Shown here piece by piece: positions 1-7,403 of a DNA stretch of 16,969 nt. Source of the DNA: Candidatus Pacearchaeota archaeon (lineage in GTDB: Archaea; Nanoarchaeota; Nanoarchaeia; Pacearchaeales; GW2011-AR1); assembly GCA_002690445.1 (NCBI GenBank), contig NZER01000475.1:1-16969 (forward strand). Reading direction: 5' to 3'. Each line of letters starts with the position of its first letter. Position 1 is the first letter of the stretch. The translations under genes and the position numbers were made by a program. Under the pieces are notes generated by a model. It made no database searches. It saw only the letters and a program-made list of their open reading frames with translations, and was not told the DNA's origin.

Positions 1-93
1 ACTCCTTTCCAGCTCATCTAAAACCTTATCAGGCGCTTTTTCCGGACCTGTCTTTCCAAGTGCATTTACTCGGGAAACTTTCACAATTTTCAT
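1..93 (-). CDS. N-terminal fragment of a possible arginase/agmatinase-family protein (runs off left edge)
   Basis: Thirty-one codons are visible from an ATG at 93 to the window edge. The peptide begins MKIVKVSRVNALGKTGPEKA and continues with PDKVLDEL. The 'G.T.GPEKAPD.VL..L' layout resembles the N-terminus of archaeal ureohydrolases (arginase/agmatinase family), where a short strand is followed by a 'gcekAP' segment. No metal-binding residues fall inside the window, so the assignment is tentative. A TATA box (115-124) sits 21 bp upstream and overlaps the spacer after the pilin gene, so this gene has its own promoter and is probably leaderless. The fragment could belong to another family that starts with the same strand-loop. 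Confidence 0.5.
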   Translation of the reverse strand, partial: MKIVKVSRVNALGKTGPEKAPDKVLDELERS

Positions 94-114
94 AATTTAG
101 TTCAGAATATGCAC

Positions 115-124
115 TTTATAAAAT
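115..124 (-). promoter_or_regulatory. TATA box for the gene starting at 93
   Basis: ATTTTATAAA on the minus strand, with 21 bp between TTTATAAA and the ATG. This is the spacing expected if transcription starts at the start codon. Confidence 0.6.
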
Positions 125-129
125 TAATC

Positions 130-2250
130 TTATAGTCCATCCGGATTTGCACGTAGATAATCAATCTCTTCCTGACTCAAGACTCTAGCATAAATCCTCA
201 CTTCATCAACATCCCCATTAAGATAAGACGAACCTGTAGCAAAACGTCCTATTCTTAAGATTGAATTAACTGCATATGGGCCCAAATTTTGATAAGAATC
301 CAACCCTACTTCCCCCCCATCAACATACACCTTAGCTCCATCGATATTATAATTTGCAGCAACATGACGCCATGTCCCACTAGTTACAGTAACTTCTTCA
401 GGAGATAACTGCGGTCTCCAACGATCAAAATTGTTTATATTATAAACAGGATAAGGCTCCCCTGAATTCAAACTCACACCATTTCTACCAGAACTCTGGT
501 CTATTATATCAACAACCCCATTATAATCACCTCCATCAGTAGTCCTAATCCAGAAACTTATTGCCCAATTAACTACCTCCTCGTCATAATTACTAACTTC
601 CATATAATCATTAACCCCATCTAATCTCAATGCCTGCCCTGCCCCTACCGGTCCACCAGCATAATTCCCCCCAATCACAGCACCATCATACACAATACCA
701 TTATACGCCGGATACCCACTAGTTGCAGAGTCATCTGCATTACCTTCAAATTTATAATGCGCCACCAATCCTGCTGTCAAATCTAACGAACACGGAGCCA
801 CAGATAATCCAAATTGGCAATTAGAAGAAATTGATCCACCCATATTCCCCCCATCATCCACTTCATTATTATCTATCTCATCACAATAAAAATCATCAAG
901 AGTATCAGTATCACAAAATTCATTATCCTGGAACCTATTTCCTGAAGTACCAGAAAGAATACTAATTCCATAACGAGCATTTCTCCTCACTGTATTGCTT
1001 CTTACAATATTATTTATTGTACTTGACAAGATTATTCCAGTACCAACTCCCCCCCCTGCATCATTATCAATTACCTCATTTTCATAAATCATATTACCAG
1101 AACCCCCATCGACCTTAATTCCCTCTCTATTCCCAGCTACTTTTACTCCATCATCATTCCCGATAATCTCACTTCCTACAATAGTCCCACTATTCCCAGC
1201 CAAAGAAATCGCAGTCAGAAAAAACTTAATCTCCCCTTTATCACCCCCAGCATCACCACTATCTTTTATCACCACACTACTACGACCATTACTTAAAATA
1301 CCAATCCCTGACATACTAGCTCCAGTTATATCATACCCCTTCAAATCCAAGATAACACCATCTTCCCCAATTGTTAAACAATCCCCAGAAGTTGAAATAT
1401 CCCCTGTCAATTCATTTGGATTATCTGCTGCCATTAATGTATCTCCACAAGCAATAGGTGCAGCAGGTGGAGAATCACAAACATTACCACTACATCCAAA
1501 CGGACAATTCACAGGTAGCTCTTCATCCCAACAACCATCTCCACCCAAAACACAATCTACATAAGTACTCCCAACACATGTTTCTCCACTACACTCATCT
1601 GTACACGGCACAGCAGGACAATCAGTATCTCCATCATCCACTAAGGTGCAACCAACAGGGCAACACCCATCTGTAGGTCCACAAGCTCTCTGACTAAATG
1701 AACAAACCCCAAGCCCAGAACAAATACCATTTATTTCACAAGCTCCTGCCTGTGCATCACAATCAGCATTATTTGAACAAGCAACACAACTCCCCAAACT
1801 CTCTCCAGCCACAGCAGTTCCATCTGGAATATCTTCTACCTGAGAAGTCACAATCCCTGTTTTTCCATTTCCATAAATAGGTGCAACCTTAATTAAATCC
1901 GGCGCCAAAGCACCAAAACAATTGCCAAGAAGATATACTATTGCCTGATTTACACCGGGCACATCACCTGAAATTTTCTTAATAGAATTCCCAGCACTAT
2001 TAAAAACAAATTCAATCCCCACCAAATCAGCATCATCCGCCCCCCTCTTAACCTGCACATTTAACTGACCTGCAGCAGAATCATAAAGTGTATATCCTTT
2101 TAGCGTAACAATATCTAAATTAGCAATCAACTCAAAACCCATCTGTTCCTTAATCATCGGAACAACAGCCGCCCAAATAATCGTAACCGCAGCAACCGTA
2201 ATAAGAATTATCAGAACAGTAGCTACAACCCCGCTAATCCCCTTTTTCAT
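130..2250 (-). CDS. Type IV pilin-like surface protein with Cys-rich, beta-helix and LamG domains
   Basis: A 706-residue protein. It begins MKKGISGVVATVLIIL, the archaeal type IV pilin N-terminal signature: a short basic leader, cleavage expected after G4 by a prepilin peptidase, then a hydrophobic assembly helix to about residue 33. Residues 40-145 form a pilin-like beta region. Residues 155-268 are Cys-rich (about 27 Cys). Residues 290-470 show repeated 'N.I..N.V..N' strands with GI/GT turns, typical of a right-handed parallel beta-helix (NosD/pectate-lyase-like). Residues 494-706 form a LamG/concanavalin-like domain, from 'LVAHYKFEGNADDS' to 'GDVDEVRIYARVLSQEEI'. It is far longer than an ordinary pilin (100-200 aa), so it may be a tip adhesin or a surface-anchored protein. 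It is a neighbour and paralogue of the gene at 2299-3816. The ligand is unknown. Confidence 0.85.
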   Translation of the reverse strand: MKKGISGVVATVLIILITVAAVTIIWAAVVPMIKEQMGFELIANLDIVTLKGYTLYDSAAGQLNVQVKRGADDADLVGIEFVFNSAGNSIKKISGDVPGVNQAIVYLLGNCFGALAPDLIKVAPIYGNGKTGIVTSQVEDIPDGTAVAGESLGSCVACSNNADCDAQAGACEINGICSGLGVCSFSQRACGPTDGCCPVGCTLVDDGDTDCPAVPCTDECSGETCVGSTYVDCVLGGDGCWDEELPVNCPFGCSGNVCDSPPAAPIACGDTLMAADNPNELTGDISTSGDCLTIGEDGVILDLKGYDITGASMSGIGILSNGRSSVVIKDSGDAGGDKGEIKFFLTAISLAGNSGTIVGSEIIGNDDGVKVAGNREGIKVDGGSGNMIYENEVIDNDAGGGVGTGIILSSTINNIVRSNTVRRNARYGISILSGTSGNRFQDNEFCDTDTLDDFYCDEIDNNEVDDGGNMGGSISSNCQFGLSVAPCSLDLTAGLVAHYKFEGNADDSATSGYPAYNGIVYDGAVIGGNYAGGPVGAGQALRLDGVNDYMEVSNYDEEVVNWAISFWIRTTDGGDYNGVVDIIDQSSGRNGVSLNSGEPYPVYNINNFDRWRPQLSPEEVTVTSGTWRHVAANYNIDGAKVYVDGGEVGLDSYQNLGPYAVNSILRIGRFATGSSYLNGDVDEVRIYARVLSQEEIDYLRANPDGL

Positions 2251-2271
2251 GTCAATAAACAGAAAATCAAC

Positions 2272-2281
2272 TTTATAAATT
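2272..2281 (-). promoter_or_regulatory. TATA box for the 706-aa pilin-like gene
   Basis: AATTTATAAA on the minus strand, 21 bp from the ATG at 2250. The box and the spacer to the ATG closely match those of the next gene (3817-3848), so the promoter was duplicated with the pilin leader. Confidence 0.7.
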
Positions 2282-2298
2282 TACGGCTTTCCCTAAGC

Positions 2299-3816
2299 CT
2301 AAACCTGAGCACTATAAATCTGATTCACCTCAGCAGGAGTCAACGCCCGATTATAAACCATAAAATCATCCATCCCCCCATTAAAAAACCCGTGAGCAGT
2401 AGTTGTTCCCCTTGCACCAATTTTAAAAGTAGCTGTGCTGCTTCCCATATTCCCTATCTGTGACCTGGAATAAATAGGACTTATCACCCCATCCTTATAA
2501 ACTGTCTGACTAGAATGATCATAAACCAGAACAAAATGATGCCAACTCCCGTCAGTTACAGGAAAATTAGGATCAACCCACGACCAAAAAGGTTTCCAAG
2601 CATACCCCACCCTACCAAGATACACCCTTGCCTCATACAAGTTCTCCTTATTATACAATATCTGTTCACCAGTCCCGCTCCCGTGCTTAAACCAGACAGC
2701 CACAGACCAGTCACTAGTTCCAGGATTCAGCACATCTCCCAAATCAACATAACTATTAAGCCCATCGAAACTTGCAACATTTCCTTTTCCCACATCTGAA
2801 CTAATCTGTGCATTTCCCATCAATGTACCCGGATAACTACCAGTTTCATCAGGTGTAATTCCCCCACTTCCAGATTCAAATTTATAATAAGCAATCAAAC
2901 CACCTGTCGGAACTGTCGGACCAGTACAAGCAGCATGAGCTGCACAATCTGCATCAACACAATTAGCACTTCCGTCACAATCTTCATCATAATTATTAGC
3001 ATCATCACAAATTTCTAAAAGACTAGGATTACACTGGTTTCCGCATGCCAAAACATCATCATCACAATCCCCTCCTAATACTGCATAACCCCCTAAGAGG
3101 CTAGCCCCAGAACACACATCAACTAAACTCCCAACTCCAAAACCATCTGCATCAGCATCAACATACCCCTGTAAAATCTGCCACACACTACCCCCTAAAG
3201 CAGAATCATCACAATCATCTCCATCACTAACACACCCATTAGCTATTCCACAATCCGGACAAACCCCATAACCATCTGCATCAACATCAGTACAACTCTC
3301 AGTCTGAGCACCACTACTACAATAAACTACATCAATATCACACACCTCAATATTAAGATCAGCAATAGTCCCAAAAATATTACTAACAGTGGAAGTTACA
3401 ATACCTGTTTTTTCTGTATCACCAACACCAAAAATAGGAGCAACACTAATTTCTATTTGCGAATCAGCACCTGCCCCAATATCACCAATAGCATATGTAA
3501 CAGCCTGATTAGATTCAGGAGCATCAACAATCACCTTCCTAGAATCACCATCAACTGTAATAATAATTTCCGCTTTTTCAATCTCTGCCTCATCACTCCC
3601 CCTTCTAATCTGAACAAGCGCAACACCATTATCACCTTCTTCTAGATCATAAATAGTATAACCTCCTGCAGTCTCAATATTCAAATTAACAAACTCATTA
3701 AAACTAGCTTCTTCCTGCAACATCGGAATAACAGCCCCCCAAATAATTGTCACACCAGCAACCGTAATAAGAATTATCAGCACAGTAGCAACAATCCCGC
3801 TAATCCCCTTTTTCAT
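2299..3816 (-). CDS. Type IV pilin-like surface protein with DxDxDG metal-binding motifs and LamG domain
   Basis: A 505-residue protein. The leader MKKGISGIVATVLIIL is almost identical to that of the downstream paralogue, again with cleavage expected after G4. Residues 40-150 form the pilin-like beta region and end in the shared 'KTGIVTS.V' block. Residues 174-293 carry MopE-type putative metal-binding motifs: 'DVDADGYG...DGDDCDD', then 'YVDADADGFG...GGDCDDD', then 'DEDCDGSANCVDADC'. In this family these are Asp-rich, probably calcium-binding loops. Residues 306-505 are a LamG domain, from 'LIAYYKFESGSG' to 'GGMDDFMVYNRALTPAEV'. The protein is likely exported and assembled or anchored outside the cell. 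Only 48 bp separate it from the 706-aa gene, which has its own TATA box. Confidence 0.85.
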   Translation of the reverse strand: MKKGISGIVATVLIILITVAGVTIIWGAVIPMLQEEASFNEFVNLNIETAGGYTIYDLEEGDNGVALVQIRRGSDEAEIEKAEIIITVDGDSRKVIVDAPESNQAVTYAIGDIGAGADSQIEISVAPIFGVGDTEKTGIVTSTVSNIFGTIADLNIEVCDIDVVYCSSGAQTESCTDVDADGYGVCPDCGIANGCVSDGDDCDDSALGGSVWQILQGYVDADADGFGVGSLVDVCSGASLLGGYAVLGGDCDDDVLACGNQCNPSLLEICDDANNYDEDCDGSANCVDADCAAHAACTGPTVPTGGLIAYYKFESGSGGITPDETGSYPGTLMGNAQISSDVGKGNVASFDGLNSYVDLGDVLNPGTSDWSVAVWFKHGSGTGEQILYNKENLYEARVYLGRVGYAWKPFWSWVDPNFPVTDGSWHHFVLVYDHSSQTVYKDGVISPIYSRSQIGNMGSSTATFKIGARGTTTAHGFFNGGMDDFMVYNRALTPAEVNQIYSAQV

Positions 3817-3837
3817 GCAAATAAATAGAAAATCAAC

Positions 3838-3848
3838 CTTATAAATTT
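3838..3848 (-). promoter_or_regulatory. TATA box for the 505-aa pilin-like gene
   Basis: AAATTTATAAG on the minus strand, 21 bp from the ATG at 3816, giving a leaderless layout. The palindromic repeat copy A begins 22 bp further upstream. Confidence 0.65.
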
Positions 3849-3870
3849 ACAGGTTCTATTAAAAAAATAA

Positions 3871-4068
3871 GTTTTGATTTTAACAATCTTTGGAAAACTC
3901 CGCCACAATAGGGGCGAGTAATTTGCTCATTTCCGAACATGTGAGGAAAACATGTAACATCTTTGATGTTGCTTCCGATTACGCTCCTCCACGGGGGAAG
4001 GAGTGAATCGCGAGATTGGGTCTTCAACCAAAGGTTGAACTTGAAGAGGGAAATCTTAAAATCAAAAC
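3871..4068. repeat. Palindromic element, copy A (198 bp, intergenic)
   Basis: It is bounded by a perfect 13-bp inverted repeat, GTTTTGATTTTAA (3871-3883) and TTAAAATCAAAAC (4056-4068). It shares with copies B and C the blocks GAAAACTC, GGGCGAGTRATTTGCTC, GATTACGCTCCTCCACG, GAGTGAATC and GGGTCTT-hairpin-ACTTGAAG. The hairpin here is TTCAACC-AAA-GGTTGAA. Copy A has an extra module near 3931-3976 with a second hairpin, AACATC-TTT-GATGTT, and a repeated ACATGT. It lies between the promoter of the pilin-like gene and the 3' end of the M16 peptidase gene. Its minus-strand translation shares KTQSRDSL and WRSVI with the peptide insert encoded by copy B. Confidence 0.75.
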
Positions 4069-4091
4069 AAAGATTTTCAACAGAGCTGAAT

Positions 4092-5342
4092 TTACGGGCT
4101 CAAAACAAAACTTGAATAATCAGCCTTCCCAGCCAGCTTCTTAATATCAGCTAAAGAAACCTTTTTCACATTTTTTGCATACTCATAAAAATCCTCAGCC
4201 CTACCAGAAACTTCCTCCAAAATCAAATTAAGAGCTGTATCACTCGATCCTTCCAAACCTACCTCATAATTCCCAATAACCTGCTCCTTTCCCTCATCCA
4301 GCTCTTTTTTTGTCAACTTCCCCATTGCATGAAACTCTTTCACACAAATATCAATCACTTCCTGCACCTTAGACTTCTCTGTCCCAGCATAAATAATCAA
4401 ATAACCATATTTCTTTCCCAAATCCAAATCTGTCTTCACAGCATAAACCAACCCCCTCTTCTCCCTCACTTCCCTAAACAACTTAGAACTCATTCCCGAA
4501 CCAAGAATACTAGAAAAAACTTCTGCAGCATACCTCTCTTTTTCACAAGAAGTTGGAAAATGAAAACCCAGCACCACATTTGCCTGCTGCAAATCACCCC
4601 TCCTCTCCTCCCCTTTCAAACTCTGCAGCTCAATATTAGGAACCCCCTGCACCTCCCCCTCCCGCCCCGCACAAAACTTCTCAGCCAATTTCACCACATC
4701 TTCAAAACTATTATTCCCAACAACAGCTAAAACAGAATTCTCAGGCACATAAATCTTCCTATGACAACCCAACAACTGCTCCCTATCCATAGAACAAATA
4801 TTTTTCTCAGTCCCAGCAATAAACATCCCAAACGGCTTGCCATACAAATTCTCCTTAATCTTTTCTATAGAATGCGCCCGCGGTTCATCATTATACATTT
4901 TTATCTCCTCGCAAATCACATTCGCCTCTTTCTTCACATCTTCTTCTGGAAAAATAGGATTAAAGAAAATATCAAAAATAACATCAATTGCAATCTCAAG
5001 ATGCTTGCTCGGCAGCTTAACATGATAAGCAGTCAGTTCCTCAGAAGTAAATGCATTCAAAATTCCCCCCACCCCCTCCAACTCAAACGCAATCTCCTCA
5101 GCAGTTCTCTTCTCTGTCCCCTTAAAACACAAATGCTCAATAAAATGTGCAATCCCCTTCTCCTTCTCATCTTCATAAGCAGAACCATACTTCACCCCCA
5201 GCATCACAGTTGTCACAGGCACATCCCTCTTCTCGTGCAAAACAATCAATCCATTTTTCAATTTAGTTTTTCTAAATTGAAAGCATGGAAATTTTTCCTT
5301 AGAAAAATTTACTTTCTTCAACACTTTTTTCTTCAAATTCAT
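4092..5342 (-). CDS. M16B-family zinc metallopeptidase (pitrilysin / processing-peptidase-like)
   Basis: A 416-residue protein taken from the ATG at 5342. The inverted zinc motif HFIEH lies at residues 66-70, and the third ligand is expected at E146 in 'VICEEIKMYNDEP', 76 residues on, which is normal for HxxEH-x(~76)-E. The C-terminal half has 'REKRGLVYAV', the Arg/Tyr substrate-clamp motif of M16B enzymes. The length of about 420 aa fits the single-chain, dimer-forming prokaryotic M16B type, which degrades or trims peptides in the cytoplasm or at the membrane. An in-frame GTG at 5357 would add five residues, but the TATA box (5364-5371) is exactly 21 bp from the internal ATG, so that start is preferred. 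The gene is divergent from the small membrane protein at 5410. Confidence 0.9.
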   Translation of the reverse strand: MNLKKKVLKKVNFSKEKFPCFQFRKTKLKNGLIVLHEKRDVPVTTVMLGVKYGSAYEDEKEKGIAHFIEHLCFKGTEKRTAEEIAFELEGVGGILNAFTSEELTAYHVKLPSKHLEIAIDVIFDIFFNPIFPEEDVKKEANVICEEIKMYNDEPRAHSIEKIKENLYGKPFGMFIAGTEKNICSMDREQLLGCHRKIYVPENSVLAVVGNNSFEDVVKLAEKFCAGREGEVQGVPNIELQSLKGEERRGDLQQANVVLGFHFPTSCEKERYAAEVFSSILGSGMSSKLFREVREKRGLVYAVKTDLDLGKKYGYLIIYAGTEKSKVQEVIDICVKEFHAMGKLTKKELDEGKEQVIGNYEVGLEGSSDTALNLILEEVSGRAEDFYEYAKNVKKVSLADIKKLAGKADYSSFVLSP

Positions 5343-5363
5343 GTTTTTCCAAAACACAAACTA

Positions 5364-5371
5364 CTTAAATA
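5364..5371. promoter_or_regulatory. TATA box of the M16 gene, possibly shared with the divergent gene
   Basis: TATTTAAG on the minus strand is 21 bp from the ATG at 5342. The plus-strand reading, CTTAAATA, is 38 bp before the ATG at 5410, which would give a short leader containing the GAGGT at 5400-5404. It may serve both genes, but the plus-direction use is inferred. Confidence 0.5.
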
Positions 5372-5399
5372 CCTTTCTCCTCACTAAACCAATTAAAAA

Positions 5400-5404
5400 G
5401 AGGT
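5400..5404 (+). promoter_or_regulatory. Shine-Dalgarno site of the 114-aa membrane protein
   Basis: GAGGT lies 5 nt before the ATG at 5410. It is one of the few clear ribosome-binding sites in a window dominated by leaderless layouts. Confidence 0.5.
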
Positions 5405-5409
5405 ATTAA

Positions 5410-5754
5410 ATGGAATTAGATTTAGTTGGAAAGTGGGCTTTTATCATCGGTCTAGTCGTTGCTGTGCTAGCAGCATTAGCTGGCGACGTCATAGGGGCTT
5501 CCACAGTTTTACTCATCCTATTCATTTTAGGGTTAGTAGTTGGTTTCCTTAACATAGACAAAGCAAACACCACAGAATTTCTAGTTGCTGTCATCGCTTT
5601 GCTGATCCTTGGTGTCGGAAGCATAGGGGCTCTCTCCATCATAGGAACAACATTGGCATACGTAGAATCAATACTTGGCAACTTCACAGCATTTGTCGGA
5701 GCTGCAGCATTGGTTGTATCTATCAAAGCAATAATAGTAACAGGGAAAAAATAA
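5410..5754 (+). CDS. Small four-helix membrane protein of unknown function
   Basis: A 114-residue protein made almost entirely of hydrophobic segments: about residues 9-27, 31-47, 56-80 and 88-110, with short polar turns (NIDKANTTEF near residue 48) and a basic end, TGKK. No catalytic motif is visible and I do not recognise a named family. It is one of few plus-strand genes here. Its 3' end runs into the T-rich tract at 5764-5781, shared with the convergent methyltransferase gene. A reverse-strand open frame covers almost the same bases (5406-5759), but its composition is that of an antisense shadow and the hydrophobic frame is the believable one. Confidence 0.75.
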   Translation: MELDLVGKWAFIIGLVVAVLAALAGDVIGASTVLLILFILGLVVGFLNIDKANTTEFLVAVIALLILGVGSIGALSIIGTTLAYVESILGNFTAFVGAAALVVSIKAIIVTGKK

Positions 5755-5763
5755 GCCAAAATA

Positions 5764-5781
5764 CTTTATTTTTTATTTTTT
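5764..5781 (+). terminator. T-rich tract, probable intrinsic terminator
   Basis: CTTTATTTTTTATTTTTT follows the stop codon at 5754 by about 10 nt. Archaeal termination needs only a T-run on the non-template strand. The tract overlaps the last codons of the convergent gene ending at 5766. Confidence 0.45.
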
Positions 5782-6689
5782 AAAATTAAAAACTTCTCAC
5801 TAGAGACTTCAAAACTCTCTAAAACATGAAAATTCTCTTCTAAAAAATCCATCAACCATTTTCTCCTCCCCTGAAAAACTTCCTTCCCACTCAAACTTTT
5901 CAAAGAATAACTCAAAACAACACCCTCGCATTCCTCTCTTACAGCAAGCAAAAATTTTTTAGAAAAATCCTTTTCACAACTTTCCAACGCATCAACAACC
6001 TGAAACAAAAAAACAATCCTCGGCTTAACACTTTCCAGCTTATTCAAAAGTTCCTTCACCTTTTCAATATCAAACAAATCCCCTTGCATAACATGCGCTC
6101 CCTCAAATCCCCTATCTCTAAAATAATTATTAACTCTTTTCACCAACTGCCCCGCCGCCTCCACTCCCACATAATTCACATTCCCCACAGCATCTTTCAA
6201 ATATTTATAACTAAATCCATTTACTCCGCACCCTAAGTCCACAACTACTCCCACATCTTTCAAATCTGTTTTACTGGTTTTGGTTTTAACTGCCTTCGGA
6301 AAACTCAAAGCACAAATTGGGGCGAGTGATTTGCTCCTGATTACGCTCCTCCACGAACGAGGGAGTGAATCACGAGATTGGGTCTTTCTCACAGAGTGAG
6401 AAACTTGAAGTGGGCAATTTTTAAAACCAAAACCCCCATCCCCAAAAATCCGCCCATACAACTCCCTATAATCCCGCCTCTGACTAGAAATATGCTTTTC
6501 CAAAATCTCATCAGCATTCAAATTCCCTTTCAAAATCTTATTAGTTAAAAAAACCCCAAAATATTTCCTAAGCAGCGCCCTTGCCCCCTTTACATCCCCT
6601 TCTGATTTTTCCAACACCCTCTCAACAACAGAATCTGGCAATTCAGAAAACTCCCTTTTCTTCTTCACCTCACTAATTAAATCCTTCAT
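5766..6689 (-). CDS. Arm/FmrO-like (rRNA) methyltransferase interrupted by an in-frame palindromic element
   Basis: A 307-residue protein. The N-terminal helical part (1-85) ends in 'HISSQRRDYRELYGRIF', which corresponds to the 'H.ST.ERL..FY..iF' segment of the FmrO/Arm family of 16S rRNA m7G1405 methyltransferases. The SAM-binding motif I is 'VVVDLGCGVNGF' (148-159), followed by 'VGVEAAG', 'GDLFD' and 'VVLSYSLKSLSGK...GRRKWL', the last matching the family's 'VVSFPTRSLGG' strand. Residues 86-138 are encoded exactly by repeat copy B: a basic, low-similarity insert containing KTQSRDSL and WRSVI, placed just before the Rossmann core. The gene overlaps dph6 by 4 bp (ATGA), so it is translationally coupled. 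The substrate is unknown, and activity despite the insert is plausible but unproven. Confidence 0.75.
   Translation of the reverse strand: MKDLISEVKKKREFSELPDSVVERVLEKSEGDVKGARALLRKYFGVFLTNKILKGNLNADEILEKHISSQRRDYRELYGRIFGDGGFGFKNCPLQVSHSVRKTQSRDSLPRSWRSVIRSKSLAPICALSFPKAVKTKTSKTDLKDVGVVVDLGCGVNGFSYKYLKDAVGNVNYVGVEAAGQLVKRVNNYFRDRGFEGAHVMQGDLFDIEKVKELLNKLESVKPRIVFLFQVVDALESCEKDFSKKFLLAVREECEGVVLSYSLKSLSGKEVFQGRRKWLMDFLEENFHVLESFEVSSEKFLILKNKK
6276..6434. repeat. Palindromic element, copy B (159 bp, in frame within the methyltransferase gene)
   Basis: It is bounded by a perfect 14-bp inverted repeat, GGTTTTGGTTTTAA (6276-6289) and TTAAAACCAAAACC (6421-6434). Inside are GGGCGAGTGATTTGCTC, GATTACGCTCCTCCACG, GAGTGAATC and the hairpin TTTCTCAC-AGA-GTGAGAAA. 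GTGATT and AATCAC can also pair. The length is 53 codons with no stop in the gene's frame, so the element adds residues 86-138 to the methyltransferase without breaking it. It is not C-skewed like the host gene, which supports an insertion. Confidence 0.8.
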
Positions 6690-7348
6690 TTTACTCTCAC
6701 ATTTTCCATCCAGTGCCGATACTCACCCTCACTCTTCACATCAAACTCAATCCCAATTTTCTTTTTAAAACCAGGCATAAACAAAACCGCGGTCTCAGCA
6801 GCCCCGCCCTCAAAATCCATTCTAAACCCGTGCCCCTCAGACAATTTTTTCAATTCTCCTAAATTCTTTTTATCAATAACCTTCCCAAGCCACCCCCTAC
6901 CCAAACCATCACACGCAATCTTTGTCATCACAACCTCAAACTTATTTTTCAGCAACTCTTCCCAAACTTTCTCAGAACTAAAATCCCACAACGGCGCTAC
7001 AAATTCCAAACCATACTCATCACAAATCTTCTTAATCCTCTTCCCCTGATAAGAAGAAGCAATCCCCCCAACAACAATCCCATCAACATCATCTTTCACC
7101 TTCCCAATCAGCAACGCCAAATCATCCAACTCCCTCCCCTCCTCACCCAAAGTCTCCCCCATCACCAGCTTAACTCCCAACTCACGCGCCTGCCTTTTCA
7201 GCAAATCAAAATTCGGCTTATGAAACATAAAACTATCAAAATTCTTCGGCACAATATTCAACAAACAAACAATCTCATGCTCCTTCTTAGCTAGATGCAG
7301 AGCTAAACAAGAATCCTTTCCACCTGAAAATAATACTGCCACTTTCAT
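6686..7348 (-). CDS. dph6: Diphthine--ammonia ligase-like PP-loop ATPase (Dph6)
   Basis: A 220-residue protein. The PP-loop SGGKDS is at residues 8-13 and binds ATP pyrophosphate. The family strings 'SFMFHKPN' (39-46), 'GGIASSYQGKRI' (94-105), 'APLW' (118-121), 'GLGRGWLGK' (148-156) and 'EGGAAET' (180-186) follow in the order seen in the DUF71/Dph6 family, where the last is usually EGGE.ET; here the second acidic residue is Ala. Dph6 amidates diphthine on EF2 in the last step of diphthamide synthesis, using ATP and ammonium. The length is typical for archaeal single-domain forms. It is first in a two-gene unit with the methyltransferase, with a TATA box at 7369-7378. Confidence 0.88.
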   Translation of the reverse strand: MKVAVLFSGGKDSCLALHLAKKEHEIVCLLNIVPKNFDSFMFHKPNFDLLKRQARELGVKLVMGETLGEEGRELDDLALLIGKVKDDVDGIVVGGIASSYQGKRIKKICDEYGLEFVAPLWDFSSEKVWEELLKNKFEVVMTKIACDGLGRGWLGKVIDKKNLGELKKLSEGHGFRMDFEGGAAETAVLFMPGFKKKIGIEFDVKSEGEYRHWMENVRVK

Positions 7349-7368
7349 AAATCACCCTAGAAAAAACA

Positions 7369-7388
7369 CTTTAAAAACTAATCTAATC
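7369..7388 (-). promoter_or_regulatory. TATA box and upstream element of dph6
   Basis: GTTTTTAAAG (7369-7378) lies 20 bp from the ATG at 7348. The 20-bp stretch including the GATTAGATTAG upstream part recurs almost exactly before tmk (8206-8226). Confidence 0.6.
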
Positions 7389-7403
7389 AGGTTCTGCCCA
7401 GAA

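Noticed and set aside
3839..4027. 62-codon open frame on the minus strand
   Set aside because: It begins at a TTG and lies almost wholly in repeat copy A; the shared KTQSRDSL/WRSVI peptide comes from the repeat, not from an independent gene.
4329..5387. Long plus-strand open frames opposite the M16 gene
   Set aside because: They are antisense shadows, rich in His/Leu/Pro from the C-rich strand, while the minus strand shows clear M16 motifs.
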